This document shows positions 42,084 through 49,000 of a stretch of DNA of 64,000 bases, one piece after another (within the stretch, counting starts at the first letter, position 1; the number at the start of each line of letters is the position of its first letter). Source of the stretch: Rubripirellula obstinata (GTDB taxonomy: Bacteria; Planctomycetota; Planctomycetia; Pirellulales; Pirellulaceae). The notes beneath the pieces are model-generated. The model was given only the letters and a program-made list of their open reading frames with translations. It searched no databases and was not told where the DNA came from. Location: the NCBI RefSeq assembly GCF_001642955.1, contig NZ_LWSK01000007.1, forward strand, positions 1-64,000, written 5' to 3'. The position numbers and the translations under genes were made by a program.

Positions 42084-43322
42084 CTACGCCGCAACTTGGC
42101 GAAGCAATTCATTAACGTTGCGTGTTTGACGGGGCGGCAGTGTGTAAACCGCTGATACACCGTTGCGGTCGGTATTGTCAGGCTGCATCAATCGCATATT
42201 CAACGCGAGTTCCCGGTCGGTCGGATTGAGCTGTTTTGCTTCCCGCATCAAATAGATCGCTTGGTGTGGCCGATCCGACATCGCGTAACCAAGTGCCATC
42301 AGATGCCGCACTTTGGACCGATCGCTTGCTCGCGCCGCGAATTGCAAACCATCCGAAGCTACCACGATTGCTTGGTCATGCATCCCCTCGTGCAGCAACC
42401 AGTTTGCATACTCCAAATAGGCAATCACGCTCTTTGTGCGTAACGTTACAGCCTGCTTAAAATCCTCGATCGCGAGCGAGTAGTCGTTCGTTAAATGAAC
42501 GATACCTCTCGCAGCGTGAAGCTCGGGATTTCGGGAGTCTTCTTGAAGCCACTGATCGAGCGCGGATGTTGCCTCATCGGTTTGACCCAGATTGAGGAGT
42601 GCAAAAGCGAGAGTCACAACGGCGGAAGCGCTTTGCGACTGGCGAGCCTCAAGGGTCTCAGCTTGCTCAAGGCCACGTTTCAAGTACTCGACAGCTCTCT
42701 CATCATGGGTCTTATTCCCGGTGTTGATTGCTAGATCGTGGCAAGCTTCACCAGCAGCCAACAGCACGCCCGCGTCCTCGGGGCAATCAGAAACGTATTT
42801 CTCAGCAAGGCTTGCGAGCGAGTCCCAATCTTTCATCTTCTTGAGTAGTTCCAACGCTAGATGCTTGTATCCGGAATCCGCTGGATCGAGGCGGATCGCG
42901 TTTTTCAGGAATACGAACGCAACTTCGGGATAGCCGAGTTCGGCCCAAGCCCGATAACGCATGTAATCCACGACGGACCTTTCCATCATGCCATCTTGGT
43001 ATCGCAGCACGCAAACAAGTTCTCGCCAATTCGCCGTATCGTATGCCACTTGCAGACGGGTTGCGACTTCATCTGGCGATGGCTTGGTATCGCAATTTGG
43101 TGGCCGCTCTTCGTCCAGCAATGAATACAAATCTGCCGACAATCCCCAGACATCCAGACGCTGCTGATCGCTGAGCATTTCGTACAGTTCTAGACGCTCC
43201 TCTTCACGTTCATCGTCTTCTGGAAAGTCCCCATGCTTTATGCGATGCTCGAAACGATCAAGCGTATCGTCCAAATAGAAACGAAACGCGGACTCGGGGC
43301 GGTGGATCAGTTTAACAATCAT
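42084..43322 (-). CDS. TPR-repeat protein
   Basis: A 412-aa protein with a charged N-terminus, then TPR-like helix pairs (AWAELGYPEVAFVFLKNAIRLDPADSGYKHLALELLKK, ASAVVTLAFALLNLGQTDEATSALDQWLQEDSRNPELHAARGIVHL, HQAIYLMREAKQLNPTDRELALNM). TPR arrays bind partner proteins. The N-terminal 120 residues are unrecognised. The start overlaps the stop of the upstream small gene (4 bp), so it is the last gene of an operon with the Ntn-hydrolase-like protein. The partner is unknown. Confidence 0.82.
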   Translation of the reverse strand: MIVKLIHRPESAFRFYLDDTLDRFEHRIKHGDFPEDDEREEERLELYEMLSDQQRLDVWGLSADLYSLLDEERPPNCDTKPSPDEVATRLQVAYDTANWRELVCVLRYQDGMMERSVVDYMRYRAWAELGYPEVAFVFLKNAIRLDPADSGYKHLALELLKKMKDWDSLASLAEKYVSDCPEDAGVLLAAGEACHDLAINTGNKTHDERAVEYLKRGLEQAETLEARQSQSASAVVTLAFALLNLGQTDEATSALDQWLQEDSRNPELHAARGIVHLTNDYSLAIEDFKQAVTLRTKSVIAYLEYANWLLHEGMHDQAIVVASDGLQFAARASDRSKVRHLMALGYAMSDRPHQAIYLMREAKQLNPTDRELALNMRLMQPDNTDRNGVSAVYTLPPRQTRNVNELLRQVAA

Positions 43323-43777
43323 GCGTCATTCTCTCCGTCTTCCCAAAGTTCTTTCGTATCAGCAATTGCCTGTCTGTACTCGTCCATGGGCATCGTTTGG
43401 TCTGGCTGAATCGTCCCGTGGTCTGGACTCACCTCGCCATCAGGAACCAAACACAAGCCCGGCGCAATTCCGCCTTGCTCGTAGTCCCCCTCCCCCAGTC
43501 TAAACACTCGCAGCGAGTTCGGGCCAGTTGCACCGATCACTCTTTCGGAACCATGTAAACGCTTGGGCACCATGTCCGGCGGAAAGCGATCAGGAATCCG
43601 GCGGCCAATCCCTGCGATCGAGGAAAAAACCGACAACCCACCGACGCCGGGAACGGCATCGCCGTTTTCGTCGGCTTTCAAGTCCCGCTCGCGTATCCCC
43701 AGCTTCGTCGCCGACTCCCCGACTACTGGCTTCGGCGGATCGCCCTCGGCTTTCATGATTCGGTAGGCTTTCGGCAT
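43319..43777 (-). CDS. Hypothetical protein between the Ntn hydrolase and the TPR protein
   Basis: A 152-aa protein with no recognised domain, rich in Pro and Gly (for example GIGRRIPDRFPPDMVPKRLHG and GEGDYEQGGIAPGLCLVPDGEVSPDHGTI). The ATG at 43777 is chosen; a TTG at 43810, right after the upstream stop, would add 11 residues. Its last 4 bp overlap the TPR gene start. The Pro/Gly-rich composition suggests an extended or loosely folded protein. Confidence 0.55.
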   Translation of the reverse strand: MPKAYRIMKAEGDPPKPVVGESATKLGIRERDLKADENGDAVPGVGGLSVFSSIAGIGRRIPDRFPPDMVPKRLHGSERVIGATGPNSLRVFRLGEGDYEQGGIAPGLCLVPDGEVSPDHGTIQPDQTMPMDEYRQAIADTKELWEDGENDA

Positions 43778-43810
43778 GGCTTTTAGTGGCTCTCTGGTCC
43801 ATTGATGCAA

Positions 43811-44680
43811 TCATGGAATCGTCGTCGAGCCACAACGAATGCGGTCGTAGTCGGCGATGAAGTCAGCGAGTGATTGCGTGAGTTTATTTCGCGAGGTTTG
43901 AATTCCATGGTTCAGCGTTTCAATCGCTTTTAGGTCGGTTGGCGTCAACTCCGCTCGTTGTAACTTGCAAAAAGTTCGTTGTCCGCCGGTCAGTTGTCCA
44001 TTGATTGCCCGAATGGTCGATCGAAGCTGATCCCACCAAGGCGAGACCACATTCCAATGAGCACGGATATCGCTGGGCGCGTGACTGATCCGAAGACTGC
44101 GGTCCCCGGTCAAATAGCTTCTAGATTTATGAATCATCGCAATCGCCAAAGAGTCATCCACTGTCAAGCTCTCGTTGGCAGCGTCGGCATAGTGCAAGGC
44201 TTCAAAGAGCAGGTCTTCAAGTTGATCACCTGGAAACACAATTCCAAGAGTCTGATTCCTACCTGCAGCACGGTAGACAAACTGGGATCCTGAACCAATG
44301 GTTCCAAAGCCTTGCTCAGGCCCAAAGTGCTTGAATTTCCCCGGCTCGAATTCGGACACCGACGTATTACCGTGACTATCACATCCAATCAGCAAAGTGA
44401 CGCAGTGTCCGTATACAAACGGTTGCACCTCATCTGAAAAGAATTGTTCAATCGCGGCACGCACATCTTTGACATTGTGCTCTGTCGTATATCCAAGCGA
44501 CTTTTCCAAATGTGCGAACTGCCGCATGATGATATCGCCGGCACCCGCCATCCCCACCAGAAAATTTGCTCCGACAAACTGCTTGTGGAAGCCATGACTT
44601 TCGGCGTCTGTCGTCGATCCTTGACTATCGGAAAACAGAACCGCACTCTCTCGGGATGCGATGGCGATGTGAACGGTCAT
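43811..44680 (-). CDS. Proteasome-subunit-like Ntn hydrolase
   Basis: A 289-aa protein starting MTVHIAIASRESAVLFSDSQGST. That is a Thr right after the start Met, followed by a strand-loop-strand and an Asp at the position seen in proteasome/HslV-type beta subunits. Then come FVGANFLVGMAGAGDIIMRQF and a helical segment typical of the fold. The Thr would be the nucleophile after Met removal. It is not HslV or Anbu proper and no partner ATPase is adjacent. A terminator separates it from the STAS-like gene upstream. The protease activity and its substrate are inference. Confidence 0.75.
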   Translation of the reverse strand: MTVHIAIASRESAVLFSDSQGSTTDAESHGFHKQFVGANFLVGMAGAGDIIMRQFAHLEKSLGYTTEHNVKDVRAAIEQFFSDEVQPFVYGHCVTLLIGCDSHGNTSVSEFEPGKFKHFGPEQGFGTIGSGSQFVYRAAGRNQTLGIVFPGDQLEDLLFEALHYADAANESLTVDDSLAIAMIHKSRSYLTGDRSLRISHAPSDIRAHWNVVSPWWDQLRSTIRAINGQLTGGQRTFCKLQRAELTPTDLKAIETLNHGIQTSRNKLTQSLADFIADYDRIRCGSTTIP

Positions 44681-44693
44681 TGGAAAATCCCAC

Positions 44694-44723
44694 GAAAAAA
44701 CCCACTGCAATCATTACAGTGGG
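44694..44723 (-). terminator. Intrinsic terminator after the STAS-like gene
   Basis: On the minus strand CCCACTG (44723-44717) and CAGTGGG (44707-44701) form a 7-bp stem around a 9-nt loop, followed by TTTTTT. It sits 31 bp after the STAS-like stop and 14 bp before the Ntn-hydrolase ATG, so the downstream genes may need their own promoter. Confidence 0.82.
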
Positions 44724-44754
44724 CGATTGTCACACAAATGGATTCAGCGGTCGA

Positions 44755-45096
44755 TCAGTGGACCGCTTCAGGCTGAAAATCGTTTACCCATTCTTCGATA
44801 CTCTCCTGCTGAAAACCAAATTCAGTTTTCCACTGAACCTTGCGGGCTTGGTCGAGTCGCAGGGGTGCCTGCTCGTGAATGGTCTGCAAGAAAGAATTGA
44901 CGAACGACGAGATCAACATCGCTGCATCGACGTCCGTCATGTCGAGGGTCAGCGATTGCCAGTCGACGTCTTCTTGCTGCAGCAATCGGGTAGCCAACTG
45001 CGCACCTTCGTCAACCGGATAGCCCATTCCGATTAAGCGATTTCCATTGATCACGTTCATGTTTCTAGCCGATTCAAGAAGCATCACAAAATCCAT
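44755..45096 (-). CDS. STAS-like (DUF4325) domain protein
   Basis: The 113-aa product has the layout of the STAS-like DUF4325 family: MDFVMLLESARNMNVINGNRLIGMGYPVDEGAQLATRLL, then VDWQSLTLDMTDVDAAMLISSFVNSFLQTIHEQ, where a beta strand is followed by the helix of the STAS fold. Small STAS-like proteins often pair with a GHKL ATPase, which lies 52 bp upstream on the same strand. The start at 45096 is chosen; the open frame extends to 45132. The pair may form a partner-switching module. Confidence 0.75.
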   Translation of the reverse strand: MDFVMLLESARNMNVINGNRLIGMGYPVDEGAQLATRLLQQEDVDWQSLTLDMTDVDAAMLISSFVNSFLQTIHEQAPLRLDQARKVQWKTEFGFQQESIEEWVNDFQPEAVH

Positions 45097-45148
45097 TCTC
45101 CATGGTCGTCGTATCAAATGTCGTGCCGACACGGCAAGAGCGTCCTCG

Positions 45149-46039
45149 TCAAATCCGTAGGTTCATTACCGATAGTGTACCTTGCAGAAAAGGGTTTGTC
45201 GTCGGTCCACCGTCCAATTTCCGGCTGTAACAACGGCCGTTGGACACGTGAAAAAGGCCGTTTCCGCTGAGAATCAGCAGGCGACCACCGTTTGCCTTCA
45301 CCGTCTCCACCTGCTTGAAAAGGCCCGCACCCTGGTTGGACAGGTGGCGTTTCGAGGTGACCTTACGTTTGCAAGCAAAGCCTATTCGTTTGCCGTCGTG
45401 CTGGGCGATTTGCAGGCGATCGGCCAGCGGACCGATCGTCGCGGGTATCGACCGCCCGAAGTCGATAGCCGCCAATTGCACGGATTTCTGCTTGCGGTTC
45501 GACTGACCGGCTAGCAGCAGATGCCCGGCATCGTCGAGCCCACCGATCCCATGTTGAAAGCCGTTGGTGGTGACTTCGCCAATTTGCAGCTTCCATTTCG
45601 CGATTTCTTCACGCGAGGCCGTCGTTTCTTGACCAACTGATTTGGCCCACTCCGCAATATCCGTCACCATTTCGTCCTTGCTGTCGATTTCACGCAGTAG
45701 ATAGTCGCCTTCGGCACGTTCACAGGTCGCCCTGGCATCACGTTCACGCAGGAAGTGTTCCAAATGACGAACGACAAGGTCCATTGCTTCCCCCGTTCCG
45801 TTCACGCAGGCTTGCCACCCCATTCGCGATAAGCAACGCCCGGCGTACATCAGCAACAAAATGCCGCCCGCGTCAATCTTTTGACACTGAGTCAATTGGT
45901 ACACGGCTGTCCCCGCATCGCTGGAAGCCTCAGCTCGATTGGTTAGGCCGATGGCAACACGGTAGCTGGCCATCAAAGACTTCGGGCATGCCGTCAGCAT
46001 TTGCTCGGGACACTCGTTGATCAGGATCTTGCCAGTCAT
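45149..46039 (-). CDS. GHKL-type ATPase (histidine-kinase-like)
   Basis: In this 296-aa protein the N-box EVTTNGFQHG (E155, N159, H163), a G1-like box AAIDFGRSIPATIG (about 190-203) and a G2-like box NQGAGLFKQVETVKANGGRL form the Bergerat ATP-binding fold. The N-terminal 100 residues contain a second, STAS-like or sensory part. It is followed by the STAS-like gene. Such pairs resemble anti-sigma/anti-anti-sigma partners, although the kinase function cannot be read from the sequence. It starts 20 bp after the giant methyltransferase, so it may belong to that defence block. Confidence 0.78.
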   Translation of the reverse strand: MTGKILINECPEQMLTACPKSLMASYRVAIGLTNRAEASSDAGTAVYQLTQCQKIDAGGILLLMYAGRCLSRMGWQACVNGTGEAMDLVVRHLEHFLRERDARATCERAEGDYLLREIDSKDEMVTDIAEWAKSVGQETTASREEIAKWKLQIGEVTTNGFQHGIGGLDDAGHLLLAGQSNRKQKSVQLAAIDFGRSIPATIGPLADRLQIAQHDGKRIGFACKRKVTSKRHLSNQGAGLFKQVETVKANGGRLLILSGNGLFHVSNGRCYSRKLDGGPTTNPFLQGTLSVMNLRI

Positions 46040-46059
46040 TGTTTGGTCCTCGAGCCTAC

Positions 46060-49000
46060 CTACCGACGCCGTTTCGACGGCTTGGGTTCACCGGTGAGCC
46101 TGAACGGCTCTTCTGGTGGTTGGTTGTTGGTGGCCGGTGGTTGGTTGCTAGTGGTATGTGTTTGGTAGTCGGCGGATTCTTCACCAACCATCGACCCTGA
46201 GTCACCATCTACCAGCCGGCGGTACGCTGGCTCTCCGAGGAGGTTTCGGGCGTGGAGGTGGCATTCGGCCCAGGATTCTTCGGGGGTTTGGGCGAGCTGC
46301 CAATCGTAAAAGCGAGGCCCGAAACACTCCCGCACCGGTTGAGCCTGCTTCGCCCGCTGGTCATGACCCAACCCATAATCCGATAATCGCAACGTCTCAG
46401 GAAGCTGCCAACCCTCCCCGTCGTTCTGGGTTAGGAAGTCCGCGACGCCGGCGGATTCACTCCCAGACGTTTCGATTAGATTTTTTAGATCGTTAAATGC
46501 AATTTGAGACAAGACCGTTGAACGGATTTCCGGTCGATTGTCCTTGGCGATCCGCCAAAATCCCTTCGGGTCGCGATTCGATGGCATTTGTCCTACTGCA
46601 AAGTCACAGTCTTTGAAGATCCATCGAAAATCATCGCTGGTTAGTTGAAATGCTGCACCAGCGATCGCTTCTAGAATGCACCTGAGCCGCATTCTTTCGT
46701 GCGGTGTCGCGGCGAGTCTGGGCGTCTCCAATTTTGGGACGATCCGAACCAGGTCAGATGCGAACACTCGATTTGGAATCAGAAGTTGAGCCGCAACACT
46801 CAATAGACAAAGTCGTAACTTTTCGTTCTTGCTTGGCTTTGGAAGCGGCGTTTCGCTAATTACAAAGTCGCTAAGATTCAGTCCCCCAACTTTTTTCCGC
46901 ACGATGAAATCATATGCAAATGTCCCTATGATCGAGCTAACGCAAAGTGCCGTTTCAGAACTCATTTTTTTCGGAACATAAAAGAACACGCTGTCGCACG
47001 CGGGTGTGTCACGCAAATACGTTGCAATCATTGTGCGAGAGTTTGTTGTTGATGAAATCCGCATGTAAGAGATTTTTGGTCCGTCCGGTGCTTTGCCCGA
47101 CAACGATTGAACAGTTTTCCCCATCAAATACTGCGGCGAAATCGTCTTATCCGCCGGGCTGGTTGGCTCCCATACTGCTGTTCGCCCCTTTCCGCTAATC
47201 CATCCTTTCTCACTAAAGTCTGCAATACCAATCATCCGCCCTTCATAGAGCGGCATGGCGATCGCAGGGCCAACTGGTTGAACTTCCTCGGTCTCGCCAT
47301 CCTCGTTTTCAATCTTGAAGATAATCGGCTTCCCGTTGGCTTGGGTGAACTCTTCCACGTCGATGTCTTCTTCGTGGATGAACTGTTCTCCGTCGCGGCT
47401 GAGGAAGATGCCAGCGGGGATTTGGGTTCGGGGGCAATTCGGTGGGGCGGGGCTGGTGGATGTGCGGGATTGCCATTTGCCTTTGATCCAGCGGCTGTAT
47501 TCGTCTGGGATGTAGCCGCGTTCTTCCCACCAAGTCCGTGGCGGAAACAACTTGCTGTCGTTGGTCATGTCGAATTCACGCGAGTACGTGATGCCCCAAC
47601 CGTCGGGGCCGTCGTCGCCCAGCAGCACGCTGCCCGAGTAGATCTTTTCGAGCACTTCCAAGTCGCGACGTGACTGGATCTCCAAGATCGCTTTGCTGCG
47701 TGGTGAGAACTGAATCACTCGCTCGCGCGGATACTTGGTCGCGTATCGTTCGCCCGATTCCCAATCCTCGATGTCGCGACGCATGAACGCCGTCTTGATC
47801 GACTCGGTGCGGCCACCCTTGGTGATGATCAACGGGTTGAACTTGAACGAACGGTGAATGTCGAAAATGCCTTCGCGATTTTCAAACCCGAACAGCCATT
47901 CCCATTGGCATCTATCCAGGAACAACTCTCGCAAGTTTCGCGTGCCGTGGTCGGAATAGATGCCCGATGGCACGATCATGCCTAACCGGCCACCAGAGTG
48001 CAGCAAGGCGTGCGATTGTTCCAGGAACATTTTATAGAGGTTGATGTCGCCGCCGCCCTGATGACGGTACCCGCGATCGTCTTCGAGCTGCATCGAGTAG
48101 CCCGAGAGTGCTTCGCGATTCTCTTTCCATTTGTCGTGCCGACGCTGAGACGATGCAAAACTGTCTCGCCCACGATCGCCCAGATTGATGTCGTGGGTTT
48201 GCTTGCCGTCGTTGGCCGTGTTGACGCGATTGCCGAACGCATAGCCGCTGCCCTTGAGCCAATTCGACAACGCTCGGAAGTCGGCGTTGTAGAGCAACCA
48301 GTTGCGTTCCACGTCGGCGTCGGCCTCGAACAAGTTCTCCTGAACCTTGTTGGCAGCCTGTTTGCCGTAGCTGCGATACAGCGGATCGAGTGCCGAGAAG
48401 AATTCTTTGCTGTTGGGTTTGGCGATGTCCCAGGGCGGATTGCCGATCACACAGTCAAAACCACCGTCACTTGCAAACACGTCGGGAAATTCGAGTTGCC
48501 AGTGAAAGAATCGCAGGCGGTCGGCGGTCTCGATGACGATCTGACGCGCTGGTTCGGACATCTTGCCATCGTAGAAATTCAAGACGCCGGGACACTGGTC
48601 AATTTGTTCGGGCGGCCAGAACCAAGTCGCACACCATTGGTCGAGTGAAAACTTGGCGGCCCGGTAGGCGTCCGATTCCAGCAACTCGCGATACTGTTGT
48701 GCCCTGGCTTCGACTTGGTGAATGCCCAACGCGTGGATTTCTTGCAGTGCCCGTTCGGCGTCATCATGAACGGTTTGCACGTCGACCAAATCGACTCCGG
48801 TGTAAAGCTCTTGGGCACCGTCGATGTAGTCCTTCAATTCATTTTTGACGTCACCAACACCGGCCTTGATGGCTTTGCCCCAGCCGTCTTTTTCAAAGTG
48901 AACACCGTTGGAATGGTTTTTGTCGCCGCCTTCACGCATCCATGCCATCGCGGGGTAGTGCATGAATTGGTCGAACCAGGTTCCGACCAGCGAGTTTCCG

